NCBI RefSeq assembly: GCF_013402915.1
Contig: NC_050719.1
Coordinates: 558,001-622,000, forward strand
Origin: Zygotorulaspora mrakii
Lineage: Eukaryota > Ascomycota > Saccharomycetes > Saccharomycetales > Saccharomycetaceae
DNA length: 64,000 nt
Reading direction: 5' to 3'
Position 1 is the first letter of the stretch, and each line of letters starts with the position of its first letter. Shown here one piece after another: positions 11,343 through 21,274 of the stretch. The notes below the pieces were generated by a model. It was not told the origin of the DNA. It saw only the letters and a program-made list of their open reading frames with translations, and did no database searches. The position numbers and the translations under genes were made by a program.

Positions 11343-12608
11343 TTACAAACGGCGTAAGCCCGATAATACAACTCTATCAGTAATTTTATAAATTTTTTCA
11401 GAATGTTTTGCTTTATCTTCATTAGCATCTTCTTGCTCATCGGATTCATGGGACGCTGCCTGTTGAGAAGAGTTCATATTTCCTTGTTCATCTTGATTTG
11501 AAGAAATGTTGTTACTCTCTTTAGCTCCTTTGTCGCTCTTTTTGTTCACTGAAGCTTCATTGAAAAATGCTAATTCTGTGCCAACAAGTTTTTTCCAACT
11601 GCCCTCATAAATTTTATCTTTGATCTTAAATAACGGTGCCTCTGTTTCCAGTCCAGAATGCTGTAAACAGGCAGTTCTATCAATTTCTGACTTTCCTCGG
11701 TAATCAGCACTTGGTATATCTACGCTGACATATACAGACTCGAACTCCTTCTCATCACCGGGGGATGTATTAGCTACCACGTCTTTAGCTCCTTTCGCAG
11801 CGGCCTCTTTTCTAAGTTTTATGTCAGCGTCTGATCCAGCTTCAAAGGCATTTCTGTAATCCCAATTCATTTCTTCACCCAGGCTTAAAAATTCAGCATT
11901 ACCGTTCATTGTCATTCTCCAATTGCGCTTAGTAAATGGCACATTAATATATTCTTCTCCTGCTTCAATTGAACCGGTCAGATGTACCTCATATTTATCT
12001 AACGAACAACTTCCGCTTCTTATGATTGATCCATCCTCATCCAAAGGTTCTTTCCAGTTAGAATATCCCATAAGACTCATTCCTAGAGCAGCTTTGGTGG
12101 CAGCATGTGTAACAATCAGTATAGTTTCTACATTAGGATACTCATTTTCAATCTTTCCGATAAATTTAGGCCAGAGATCGGCACACCTTTTGAATAAATT
12201 AATCTCTGTTTCGCCTTTATCAGAAACCACAGATATCGATTCCCATTTTGGGTTGACTTTGCCTGGAAAAAAGTGTTCCAAGGTTTCTATAGGAGCAGCA
12301 ACTGGAATAATGGGTCTGTCAGGTCTGTACCACTCACCTAGACCTCTCTCGATCTGAATAGGTAATTCCAGGATATCGGCTATTGGTTCACTGGTCTGAA
12401 TACAACGATAAAATGGGGAGGAAAAAATCAATTCGGGTTGATTATCCAGCGAAACGATGTAGTGCGCCAGTTCCTTGGCTTGGTCGATACCATGTTTAGC
12501 TAAAGGTACATCACTGTCAACGCCTGTTGGAGGAGGAGGATAGGGTCCAGTAGGTAGCCAGTTCGATCTATAGCCATGTCTAGCAATGTAAATAGTTTTC
12601 ACAGTCAT
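11343..12608 (-). CDS. TFC7: TFIIIC subunit tau55 (Tfc7), histidine-phosphatase fold
   Basis: 421 residues from the ATG at 12608; the longer frame begins at a TTG. Tfc7 is the tau55 subunit of the RNA polymerase III factor TFIIIC and pairs with tau95. The N-terminal half is a phosphoglycerate-mutase-like domain with IARHGYRSNWLP at 8-19, LIFSSPFYRCIQT and the second His in VTHAATKAALGMS. The C-terminal half (about 230-330, SGLETEAPLFKIKDKIYEGSW, then polar Ser/Gln/Asn linker) is the tau95-binding region, ending EKIYKITDRVVLSGLRR. S. cerevisiae has a paralog fragment (YNL108C), so one copy here fits a pre-duplication genome. Confidence 0.95.
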   Translation of the reverse strand: MTVKTIYIARHGYRSNWLPTGPYPPPPTGVDSDVPLAKHGIDQAKELAHYIVSLDNQPELIFSSPFYRCIQTSEPIADILELPIQIERGLGEWYRPDRPIIPVAAPIETLEHFFPGKVNPKWESISVVSDKGETEINLFKRCADLWPKFIGKIENEYPNVETILIVTHAATKAALGMSLMGYSNWKEPLDEDGSIIRSGSCSLDKYEVHLTGSIEAGEEYINVPFTKRNWRMTMNGNAEFLSLGEEMNWDYRNAFEAGSDADIKLRKEAAAKGAKDVVANTSPGDEKEFESVYVSVDIPSADYRGKSEIDRTACLQHSGLETEAPLFKIKDKIYEGSWKKLVGTELAFFNEASVNKKSDKGAKESNNISSNQDEQGNMNSSQQAASHESDEQEDANEDKAKHSEKIYKITDRVVLSGLRRL

Positions 12609-12779
12609 TATGCGACTCAAAGGCCTTGATGTTTTACTATTTTCTCGTGGAACTCCTCGATCGAATTCAATTCAACATAATTATTGCAGCATAAAGCGGA
12701 AGCGCGGTAATGTTGAAAAATAAGAACGCAAGAGCCTAGTGGTAGAAGAGTGCAAACTCCTGAAAAGAGACTAAAAGAG

Positions 12780-13415
12780 ATGCCGCCAGGTGTGAGTAAG
12801 AGAATCAAAACACTATCAGTAACTAGGCCTATCATATATGGTAACACCGCCAAAAAATTAGGTGAAAAAAGACCACCAAATGCACCTGCTGAACATACGC
12901 ATCTCTGGACTATCTTCGTAAGAGGTCCTCAAAATGAGGACATTTCGTACATCATAAAAAGAGTTGTCTTCAAGTTACATGATACATATCCTAACGCAAC
13001 GAGGACGGTAGAGGCACCACCTTTCGAATTGACAGAAACAGGCTGGGGTGAGTTTGAAATTAACATCAAGATACATTTTGTTGATGAGGCAAATGAAAAA
13101 TTGCTGAATCTTTATCATCATTTGAGGCTTCATCCCTATAATAATATCAACCCTGACTATCCTCAGAAAACAGATGAAATTTCGTCGATATATTATGATG
13201 AGATTGTATTCAATGAACCTAACGAAGACTTCTTCAAAATTTTGATGAGTACGCCAGGCAATTTGTTACCATCTAATAAGACTGAAAGTTGTGTCTTCTC
13301 ACGGCAATTGGAACAAGAAGAACTTGATAGGATTGATATAGGGATTAAGAAGGTTGCTGACGAATACAACAACTTAAAAGCTGAGATAACAAAGCAGTTT
13401 GGGGGAAATGCCTAA
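12780..13415 (+). CDS. YAF9: Yaf9, YEATS-domain subunit of NuA4 and SWR1
   Basis: 211 residues from the ATG at 12780 (MPPGVSKRIKTLS); the frame extends upstream to a GTG at 12750 but that is not a eukaryotic start. Yaf9 reads acetyl-/crotonyl-lysine on histone H3 and is shared by the NuA4 acetyltransferase and SWR1 H2A.Z-exchange complexes. YEATS domain spans about 10-160, with the core HTHLWTIFVRGP and TETGWGEFEI strands and FNEPNEDFFKIL. A C-terminal helical segment (about 175-208, LEQEELDRIDIGIKKVADEY) is the coiled coil that docks Swc4. It diverges from TFC7 with 171 bp between ATGs. Confidence 0.97.
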   Translation: MPPGVSKRIKTLSVTRPIIYGNTAKKLGEKRPPNAPAEHTHLWTIFVRGPQNEDISYIIKRVVFKLHDTYPNATRTVEAPPFELTETGWGEFEINIKIHFVDEANEKLLNLYHHLRLHPYNNINPDYPQKTDEISSIYYDEIVFNEPNEDFFKILMSTPGNLLPSNKTESCVFSRQLEQEELDRIDIGIKKVADEYNNLKAEITKQFGGNA

Positions 13416-13598
13416 TGTAAGGTTAGTGTAACAATATCAACAATCCCGAATTGCCTTTCAAATATGTGTCAAGTCACCTGTATTTTCCATATATGTACAT
13501 TACGTGTAAAGGCGGTATGTTAATCTATAAAAATAACTAGCGCATTTCATTATTCTACATGCTTGGATTGGTTCAGAGGTACAACAGACAAAAGCAAA

Positions 13599-16500
13599 TT
13601 ACTTTGGCGTAAGTGGTTTCCAAGAATCCAGACTTAAATTCTCTAATTCTGGCTTTTTGGCAGGTCTCATAGGAGGAACCTTTCTTTTCGGTGAGATGGA
13701 AACTTTAGGTTCACTATGCGACAATTTGTCTTCTTTAATTCGCGTCGATTGATTCGCTGAAGTTATCGTAGAGGAAGAGGTTGGCACTGCCATACAAGAT
13801 GAATTGACCCCTTCAGCAGCAGGGGACCCAGCCTTAGAATTAGCAGCTGAGACAGATCTACTTGAGTTATTCTTGGGAGTCATAATCACTTCATTGAAAC
13901 CAGGCGGCACAGGCTTTCTGGCCTGTGGCACAGGTGGTGGGGTCGATCTTGACGTGACTGCAGTTGTATATGATTTTCGTGGGAGATAAGAGCTTACTTC
14001 TGGCGAAATATCACTGACTTTTGTGAGGCTTGCAGTTGATGACCTAGGAGCGGGTGGAGGAGGTGCTCTTAACTTAGCTTTTCCATATCCGTCTATTGGC
14101 GGGCTATTCTCTTTGCGAGCGGCAGGTTGTAACAATACGGACGATAGAGACGAAGACGAAGACGACGAAACTGATGTATTCAAGCTTGCTGATGAATTTG
14201 GAAGGTCTAGCAAGATAGCAGTTGAAGCAGGCTCGAATTTTCGCAATTTCTGGTTGGTGTTCTGTCCACTGAGATCGGCCTCCATTAAACTTCTTCCATT
14301 TTTCTCTAACTCTTCAGGATGTGCAGCTTTATAGTCATTATATAAACGCTTTGTCAAATCAAGTTTAATAGCTTCATCCACATATGTCACTTTAGCTCTG
14401 TAAGCAGCGTATACGGGCTTATGATCGCTCATCATCAGCGGAGCATCTGAATAAGCTAGAGGGTGCAGATTATCACCCTTGTAAACAATTCTATCGGTCC
14501 AAGAGGGTGTCCTTGCTTTTTCTGAGGTGTCGTAAGTATCGGTACCGTAATCATACTTATAGGTTGGACGGAATTTTAGAGTTGGTTCTTTAAACTCTTG
14601 AAAAATGACGCCAGAGTTAATCTCCTGAGTCAATTGATCATACCTTAGCAGTTTTTCAATGTAACCGTCATTTTGATTCAAAAGTTCACTTCTAACTTCC
14701 TCGTTCGGTAACTGTATTCTATAATTTAAATCCCCCAGCCAAAATATAGAGTCATGATGAGGTATTGTCTTCGAGCGCGTGAAGCATATACTTTTGACGA
14801 TGCTCTCATAGTCATTACGGCGCTCGTCTATACTTCCAGATCCAGCCGCAAGGTGTGCATTGACGAAGCAAAAGGAGGTTACGCCGTATTCAAACCTAAT
14901 GGCAACTGCACCCTTATTACCTGTAATTCCTCCAAACCCGGTCTTTTTGGAGGCACCTTCTACTTTCTTGACAAGTTGTGCCTTATCAGATCTCACAAAA
15001 AACAATATCAAAAGAGAAGACATTTGCTCAGCTCTTAGCAAGATGTACTTTTCCTCGTATTGATTCAGACATTTCCCAACCATACTTTCCCAAAAGGAAC
15101 TCTTTGAATAGTCTGCATTTAATATGGAGCCCGCCGTTAGTTCTATAACCTCTTGCAACCCCAAGACGACGAAGTCAGGCTTGAACTTGTCTCCGATAGG
15201 AAACAGCCATTTCGACAGATCCGATTGCCTTGAAGTACCATTGACATTGAAAGTGCCAACTAAAAGGTTTATAGTCGAATGAGAAGTGAATTCATCGAAT
15301 ATTTCTTCCAGTTTGGTTGTAACATACTCATTAATTGGATCGTATAGCTGAACACACTGTTGGTGGGGCAATCTACCCAAAAGAGTATCGATATTTTGCT
15401 GTTTACCTTTGTCCATAAAGTTATTGATGTACATCCTACTCACGGATTTTGTTGCATCAGACAGTGCCCCAGCAAATGACATTTTACCCTTTCTTGAAAA
15501 CGACGATTTCAAGGCATTGGTACCAGTGTATATTTGCGAAATTTGATCCCCATGATCAGCCCAAAGATTGTTATGTTTCACAATATAATCATCAGAATCA
15601 TTAGATGAGCTTGCGGACGCTAGATGGAAATCTTCCAGGAATGTTTTGAAAGCAGCAATGGAAATTGTTTGCTGAACTAGATTTGTTCTATCCAAGCAAT
15701 CCAAACAATTTGTTCTGAAAATCCCTTGTTGTTCAGAAATAACCTTTTTTTCTTTCACATCATAGGAGAAGTATCCGGACACCAAAAGAGAATCTAAAAT
15801 TTTTGGAATGACCTTCTCTACAGCTGAAAAGCCTTCCTGAGCGGTCTCTCTGTGAAAATCGAATTCCGTTAGGAAAACATCTTCACCAAGCTTTAACTTT
15901 TTGGACTTCTTTAAATGCTCTTTATATCTCTGCGATAACTCTATTTCTGCAGATTTTGTCGATAGTAGATTGACTATGTGTACAGGACCGTATTCATTAA
16001 TCAAATTCATAAAATGCTCATCAAAAATGGGTTGAGTTGCCTCTAAAGACCTTGTTATCTGTACCTTTGGATTGATTAATGACGTATCTTGCTCCCAAAA
16101 CACAGGAATACTACCTCTTATTTGATTGAAAGCATAGCAATATTGGGATGAGTACATAATTAATTCTGTTTCGACAAAATTAGCTACATTACCTTCATCA
16201 TCAACGCCGCGAGCATTAAATCTTGTCCCAGCTCTTTTCCAGCTTTGCTTTGAAATAACTGTTAGCCCGACTTTAAGCTTCTTGATATATGTCACAAAAG
16301 TTTCTGCGAATCCACGAATAACAGTGGTCAAGAAACCTTGTTCATCTAATGTTTGTTTGGCATCGCCGTCCAATCTATCTCTATACGTAATGATCTCTTG
16401 CATTAAAAAAGAGTTCCACATATATTCCTCCTGAAAATTATCAACGCTTAGGGAGTAATCACTAAAGCCACGATGCTGTAAAGTGGAGGTCAGATCAAAA

Positions 16501-16967
16501 TCTGAACTGTAGTAAAAAGATCCATTGGATAATAGTTTTCTTAACTCATAACATGGATGACGTGGTGAAGACTCCTGATAGTCTTGAGTGTCGTTGTCTG
16601 AGACTACTGGATAGCCTGATGCGTCAATTTCTACAAAATCCCAACGAGAATCATTTAGACAAAAGAAATCAACAGCGAAGATTTTATTCACAGTTTCCCC
16701 TGGAATCGGCTGGGCGACCTTAGACTTTCCCGTTATTGTACCAATGAAAATTAGCCCATCAATCTCAATTAGTCCCACAAACCCATATATCTCACGCAGA
16801 GAAAGCTTTTTGAAACCATGATTGTCCAGGTCATTCTTTGGCACCAATTCTATAGCACATCTGGGTCTCTTGGATTGTTTTTCACCCACTGATTTCAAGA
16901 TCAGGGCAAACGAATCTGAAACTATCGCAATTCTTCTCTCAGGTTGCGTTGATAAAAGGATAATCAT
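13599..16967 (-). CDS. INP53: Synaptojanin-like phosphoinositide phosphatase Inp53/Inp52
   Basis: 1122 residues from the ATG at 16967. Two catalytic modules remove phosphates from phosphoinositides in endocytosis and TGN sorting. The Sac1 domain (about 1-540) keeps the CX5R centre in RTNCLDCLDRTN near residue 420, so it should be active, as in Inp52/53 but not Inp51. The inositol 5-phosphatase domain (about 565-870) shows LVGTFNVNG, WLGDLNYRI, TPSWTDRI and MSDHKPVYAAYR. A Pro/Ser-rich tail follows, ending LDSWKPLTPK as in Inp53. Overall wording is closest to Inp53. One gene here stands for the INP52/INP53 pair. Confidence 0.95.
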   Translation of the reverse strand: MIILLSTQPERRIAIVSDSFALILKSVGEKQSKRPRCAIELVPKNDLDNHGFKKLSLREIYGFVGLIEIDGLIFIGTITGKSKVAQPIPGETVNKIFAVDFFCLNDSRWDFVEIDASGYPVVSDNDTQDYQESSPRHPCYELRKLLSNGSFYYSSDFDLTSTLQHRGFSDYSLSVDNFQEEYMWNSFLMQEIITYRDRLDGDAKQTLDEQGFLTTVIRGFAETFVTYIKKLKVGLTVISKQSWKRAGTRFNARGVDDEGNVANFVETELIMYSSQYCYAFNQIRGSIPVFWEQDTSLINPKVQITRSLEATQPIFDEHFMNLINEYGPVHIVNLLSTKSAEIELSQRYKEHLKKSKKLKLGEDVFLTEFDFHRETAQEGFSAVEKVIPKILDSLLVSGYFSYDVKEKKVISEQQGIFRTNCLDCLDRTNLVQQTISIAAFKTFLEDFHLASASSSNDSDDYIVKHNNLWADHGDQISQIYTGTNALKSSFSRKGKMSFAGALSDATKSVSRMYINNFMDKGKQQNIDTLLGRLPHQQCVQLYDPINEYVTTKLEEIFDEFTSHSTINLLVGTFNVNGTSRQSDLSKWLFPIGDKFKPDFVVLGLQEVIELTAGSILNADYSKSSFWESMVGKCLNQYEEKYILLRAEQMSSLLILFFVRSDKAQLVKKVEGASKKTGFGGITGNKGAVAIRFEYGVTSFCFVNAHLAAGSGSIDERRNDYESIVKSICFTRSKTIPHHDSIFWLGDLNYRIQLPNEEVRSELLNQNDGYIEKLLRYDQLTQEINSGVIFQEFKEPTLKFRPTYKYDYGTDTYDTSEKARTPSWTDRIVYKGDNLHPLAYSDAPLMMSDHKPVYAAYRAKVTYVDEAIKLDLTKRLYNDYKAAHPEELEKNGRSLMEADLSGQNTNQKLRKFEPASTAILLDLPNSSASLNTSVSSSSSSSLSSVLLQPAARKENSPPIDGYGKAKLRAPPPPAPRSSTASLTKVSDISPEVSSYLPRKSYTTAVTSRSTPPPVPQARKPVPPGFNEVIMTPKNNSSRSVSAANSKAGSPAAEGVNSSCMAVPTSSSTITSANQSTRIKEDKLSHSEPKVSISPKRKVPPMRPAKKPELENLSLDSWKPLTPK

Positions 16968-17297
16968 GCGCAGCAATTTTATGTTGTATCACTTCACCCT
17001 ACGATCAATTTATTTTTATTCACGTATATCAAAATATGTAGCCTGGTGGAAGTTTTTCAATATTGGCGATGTTTCGTTTTCGATACTGTGCAAATGTCCC
17101 CCTTTCTTTTACTGAAATGAAAAAAAAACCAGAGCACTAAGCTAATTCCAAGTTGATGTAAAAAATACTATAAATCATCAATAAATAATACTTTATCATA
17201 TTCGTAAACGTAGGAATTTATTTATAGGACTATCTGGAGATAATCTTTTTCTTTTGACTAAAGGTATACAACGTATTTTGTCCTGCCAAATGAAGAC
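16968..17297. other. INP53 promoter / LEU4 3' region
   Basis: 330 AT-rich bases between the LEU4 stop and INP53 start. I see no gene or strong motif. Confidence 0.6.
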
Positions 17298-19142
17298 TTA
17301 AGCGTGACCTGCAGCTCTGGCTTGAGAACTCTCAGGTAAAGGTACTTCGCCAGATGCAACAATGTTGTTGACAGTTGAAAAGATAGCTTTGATGGAAGCG
17401 TCACTGACATCTTCTGTGACCCCAATACCCCATTGATAGGCGTTTTGGTTGTCGCTATCACGTCTGTAGTTCAATAAAATGTAAGATGCAGCTTGAGTAG
17501 AAGAACCCGAGCCCAAAGAATGTTCAGTATAGTTAGCGACGGCAAATTTAATGTTGAACAAGTTTGATAGTGCATCTATCATAGAGGAGACTGGGCCGTT
17601 ACCGGATCCGGATATGTCATAAACTTTTCCATCAATAGAAACCTGACCTGTCAAGTTCCTACGGTCATCGCCAACTTTTTCAACATTGTAATCTAGCAAA
17701 GCTATCTTATTGAAAAATTCATTGTTGTAATTGTAAGTCTCCCTGAACAACTTAGAGATTTCGTCAGCCTTTAATTCTCTGCCCAAAGCATCAGCTTTGT
17801 CTTGAACAATCGTTGAAAATTCGATCTGTAAGTTTCTTGGTAGGTCTAGCCCTAAACACCTTAAAATAACCCATGCTGCACCACCCTTACCTGATTGAGA
17901 ATTGACTCTGATGACAGCTTCGTAATCACGGCCAATATCCTTTGGATCTAATGGTAAGTATGGAATAGCCCAGATTTGATTACCTTCAGCGCGCTTCTTT
18001 TCCTGCAAATTGAAACCCTTTTTGATAGCGTCTTGATGAGAACCGGAGAAAGCACAAACAACAAGATCACCACCATAAGGAGCTCTTGGTGAGACTGGTA
18101 TCTTATTGCAACGTTCCACAACTTCGATTAAAGAAGTCAAATCAGAAAAATCTAGGTTTGGTGGTACCCCTTGAGTGTACATATTCAATGCAACAGTAAC
18201 CAAGTCAACGTTACCAGTACGTTCACCATTACCAAATAGACATCCTTCAACACGATCAGCACCAGCGAGGACACCTAATTCAGATGCGGCGACACCACAA
18301 CCACGATCATTGTGGCAATGAGTAGAGATACAGATTTTTTCACGTTCACTGATATGAGTCGCAAAGTATTCGATTTGATCAGCATAAACATTTGGAGTTG
18401 TCATTTCTACAGTTGCAGGTAAATTGAAAATGATAGGATTCTCTGCAGTTGGTTCCCAAGCGGCTTTCACTGCTTCGCAAATTTCTACAGCAAACTCTAC
18501 TGGCGTATCACTAAAGGTCTCTGGAGAGAACTGGTAGCTCCACTCAGTGCCTTGTTGATTTGGATCATCCTTCGTTAGTCTTCTGACAAGTTTCGTTGCT
18601 TCAACAGCTTTAACAATAGCCTCCTCTCTCGACATGTTGAACACAACTTCACGGAAAAGATCACTTGTTGCCAAGTAAGTGTGGATGGTAGCCTTCTTAG
18701 CGCCAGTTAGTGCTTCCACGGTTCTTTTGATCAAGTGTTCACGCGACTGGACTAGACACTGAATATTAACATCATCGGGTGCGTTCTCAACAGCATACCG
18801 TGTGAAATCAAAATCAGTTTGAGATGCAGATGGGAATGAAACTTCAATCTCCTTGAATCCGATGGCAACCAGTTTATGGAAATACTCTTTCTTTTGCTCT
18901 ACCGACATTGGATCCGGGAGAGATTGATTCCCGTCTCTTAAATCCGTCGAAAGCCAACGTGGTGCTTTAGTTATGGTGTTGTTTGGCCATGTTCTATTAG
19001 GTAACTTTGGCACAGGAAACGATCTGTACTTCACGGAGGGATCCCTTAACATATTTTTGTATGCTAACTTCACCGGTGGAATAGACTTCGCAGAACGACT
19101 TACATTTTCAGCTAGAGTTACTAGCGTCTGACGGAAAATCAT
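17298..19142 (-). CDS. LEU4: 2-isopropylmalate synthase (LEU4/LEU9)
   Basis: 614 residues. Condenses acetyl-CoA with 2-ketoisovalerate, the first committed step of leucine synthesis, normally leucine-inhibited. TIM-barrel HMGL domain about 60-350, with STDLRDGNQSLPDPM and the metal-binding THCHNDRGCG near 272-282; C-terminal LeuA regulatory domain about 455-600 with GSGNGPVSSMIDAL and EHSLGSGSSTQAA. Residues 1-30 form a basic, Ser/Ala-rich presequence with no acidic residue until Glu12, consistent with mitochondrial import. Met31 (codon 19050-19052, AYKNM) sits where S. cerevisiae Leu4 uses an alternative cytosolic start. A Gcn4 site lies upstream. One copy stands for LEU4/LEU9. Confidence 0.97.
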   Translation of the reverse strand: MIFRQTLVTLAENVSRSAKSIPPVKLAYKNMLRDPSVKYRSFPVPKLPNRTWPNNTITKAPRWLSTDLRDGNQSLPDPMSVEQKKEYFHKLVAIGFKEIEVSFPSASQTDFDFTRYAVENAPDDVNIQCLVQSREHLIKRTVEALTGAKKATIHTYLATSDLFREVVFNMSREEAIVKAVEATKLVRRLTKDDPNQQGTEWSYQFSPETFSDTPVEFAVEICEAVKAAWEPTAENPIIFNLPATVEMTTPNVYADQIEYFATHISEREKICISTHCHNDRGCGVAASELGVLAGADRVEGCLFGNGERTGNVDLVTVALNMYTQGVPPNLDFSDLTSLIEVVERCNKIPVSPRAPYGGDLVVCAFSGSHQDAIKKGFNLQEKKRAEGNQIWAIPYLPLDPKDIGRDYEAVIRVNSQSGKGGAAWVILRCLGLDLPRNLQIEFSTIVQDKADALGRELKADEISKLFRETYNYNNEFFNKIALLDYNVEKVGDDRRNLTGQVSIDGKVYDISGSGNGPVSSMIDALSNLFNIKFAVANYTEHSLGSGSSTQAASYILLNYRRDSDNQNAYQWGIGVTEDVSDASIKAIFSTVNNIVASGEVPLPESSQARAAGHA

Positions 19143-20347
19143 TGTAAATTGCTACACTTACTTTCCAGATATGCTATCCACAAAAACTATCACCTTTTCC
19201 CCGAGATGAAACTCTTTTATTGCAACATTTTATATATAGGTGATGACTGATTTTTTTTCAGTTTTGCAGAACTTTTTCGAATTTTTCAGTTTTTTCAATT
19301 TTTTCAGAAAGTGATCAGTCAGTCGAATTGGGGAAACGTAAAAGAAAAAATTTTTCATTATTGAAAAATCCAACTTCCACACGCAGTGACGCACGCAGAA
19401 CAAGCACAGAATAGAAAAAGAATCGCATTACACATTGCACACAATCTATGACTTGTAGCATATGATGCATGCATGGGCGTATGTGGGTTACTCGGTTATT
19501 CACCCTGAGGTTGTTGCAAGGTTGTCATGGAAGTATGACACATGGTCAAGCAGCGTACAGGAGTAAGTGAAAGCCAAAGTTTCACTGAGTCATACTTTCA
19601 TGTAACTTGGAGAAGTTTGATGATCAGTAAATTCCGTCTGTGGTTGCTGCCAGGGCTCCATCGAGGTTATCCGTTAGGACGTCGCGGTCCAGCGGAAGTG
19701 TCAAGCTACACGAGACCGCATTCCCCGACGTATTACGAGTTGTTAGGTTGGTGTTCAAAGACTGCTAGCCTTCGGCAAGATTGATGACACTAGTGATTGC
19801 AAATAGTCGAATAGCTATTCGCTCGCCAGTAATGCAGCGCTTGCGTCAAGTAGTTCTCCAGATTTCTCGTCTGATATCCGCTGTAGAATCGTAGTTATAG
19901 TGAATCTTGGCACCAATCTTGGCATCAAGCCCCTGTTTTGATTGTGGCGCACGTAAAAACTAGGTAAAGATTGCTACCCTTGTCGATGGCATGGGTTGGT
20001 AAAAAATTTTGATGAAGAAGCAAATTGCAGTATTCTTTTGATTACCTAGATATGTAGTTAATTAGTGGTCATTGATACATATAATGGACGAAAAAGACAC
20101 TTGGCAAATGCAATGCAGATATCAGTTTGCTAGCTGTATAAAGAGCACGTATAGCCTTGGTTTCAAGGATATCATGGATAGCAATTTGTTAGATATTAAA
20201 AATACAATGATTCTGAATGAAATAGTTCTGCTCAGGGAACAATATGTATAGTGTAACGTTTAGGAAGTGAATTAGAATTTCTATAATGGATGTGAATGCT
20301 GATGAACTGTTCGCAATGACGTGGCAATCTCAATTGGATGCAAATTA
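19143..20347. promoter_or_regulatory. LEU4 upstream / RGS2 downstream region
   Basis: 1205 bases with no supported gene. The LEU4-proximal 200 bp has a TATATATA (19230 region) and T-rich tracts. A perfect Gcn4 site lies at 19586-19592. I looked for a Leu3 element (CCGNNNNCGG) and did not find an exact one. An 80-codon ATG frame at 19542-19784 has no family resemblance. Confidence 0.6.
19586..19592. promoter_or_regulatory. Gcn4 site (TGAGTCA) upstream of LEU4
   Basis: Perfect palindromic bZIP half-site pair TGAGTCA, 443 bp upstream of the LEU4 ATG. Gcn4 control of LEU4 in amino-acid starvation is established in S. cerevisiae, which makes the motif credible here. Confidence 0.6.
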
Positions 20348-21274
20348 TTATTCGTTTGATGTTCTGTTGATTGCAGATTGCTTAAGATGCAAATAAAATG
20401 AGGGTTCGTCACCTGATGCAGAAGGAGGCGAATTTAGCTTTGGTCTTACTTTTTTTTTTTTCAATTTTGTCATTAATGCTAAACCTTTGTCAAAAAAATT
20501 GTATGAGCCACTTGAATTTGACCTCATGATATCTTTTGAGCCCGTGGTCCGCCCCTCTGTATCGCTATCTTGTGAACTGAATGCGGCGAGACTTGAGAGA
20601 CTGTCAGCACTTCTGCTTACCTTTTTGGATTTAGTTTTCAATGAGCAGACCTCGCGGTTACTCTGGCTACTTGTTTCTGTTCTTCGCACCTCAGCTCTTT
20701 TGGCGGCCTCAATGGTTGCATCACTTTCTGCTTTTTCAGTAGAAGTCGTGGTTGACGTGTAGACCGAGCTCGTGGACACTGAATTCGAGGCCGGTACCGA
20801 ATAAGATGTGTTCACAGACCTTACAAAATGTCTGTATGCGTCAGACATGAGGTCTATAGCATGTTGCTTAGCTCGAAGTACAGCATCTCGATCCGCGATG
20901 GTTTCGGACCGATACCACTCCCCAAACAGCTTTCTCATTCGATCTGGTAAATTACATTCCATAGACGAATTTTCCTGTATAAAATTCTCATATATCTTTT
21001 TGTTCCAGCCCTTATAATCGAAATCCTCTCTATGATAGTTTGCCAGGTAATAGTTGCAGTCTTTCCAAAACTCAAAATTTTCCGCACAATGAGATCTCAG
21101 CAAAAATGCTTCAAAGTTCTTTATATTAAAAGGGGACTCCTCACTTGAATCCAGTGCCTTGTCTCTCTCATCTTTTTCACTTCTTCCTTCTCCCTCATCC
21201 AATGTCAACTGACTCAGTAATTCACTTAAGGGGGGAAAGTTCACCACGTTCGCTGAACGGCTGCTGTCGGGCAT
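20348..21274 (-). CDS. RGS2: Rgs2, regulator of G-protein signalling
   Basis: 308 residues (309 known for S. cerevisiae Rgs2). The known role is GTPase activation of the G-alpha Gpa2 in glucose sensing through cAMP. RGS domain spans about 48-165: FNIKNFEAFLLRSHCAENFEF, FWKDC, then the helix with RDAVLRAKQHAIDLMSDAYRHFV. The remaining C-terminus is Ser-rich and basic (SVSTSSVYTS, KSKKVSRSADSL, KKKKVRP) and may carry phosphorylation sites. It lies head to tail upstream of LEU4, as YOR107W-YOR108W. Confidence 0.93.
   Translation of the reverse strand: MPDSSRSANVVNFPPLSELLSQLTLDEGEGRSEKDERDKALDSSEESPFNIKNFEAFLLRSHCAENFEFWKDCNYYLANYHREDFDYKGWNKKIYENFIQENSSMECNLPDRMRKLFGEWYRSETIADRDAVLRAKQHAIDLMSDAYRHFVRSVNTSYSVPASNSVSTSSVYTSTTTSTEKAESDATIEAAKRAEVRRTETSSQSNREVCSLKTKSKKVSRSADSLSSLAAFSSQDSDTEGRTTGSKDIMRSNSSGSYNFFDKGLALMTKLKKKKVRPKLNSPPSASGDEPSFYLHLKQSAINRTSNE

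Noticed and set aside
19542..19784. 80-codon ATG frame upstream of LEU4
   Set aside because: No family resemblance, no conserved counterpart at this place in S. cerevisiae, and chance length for the composition.
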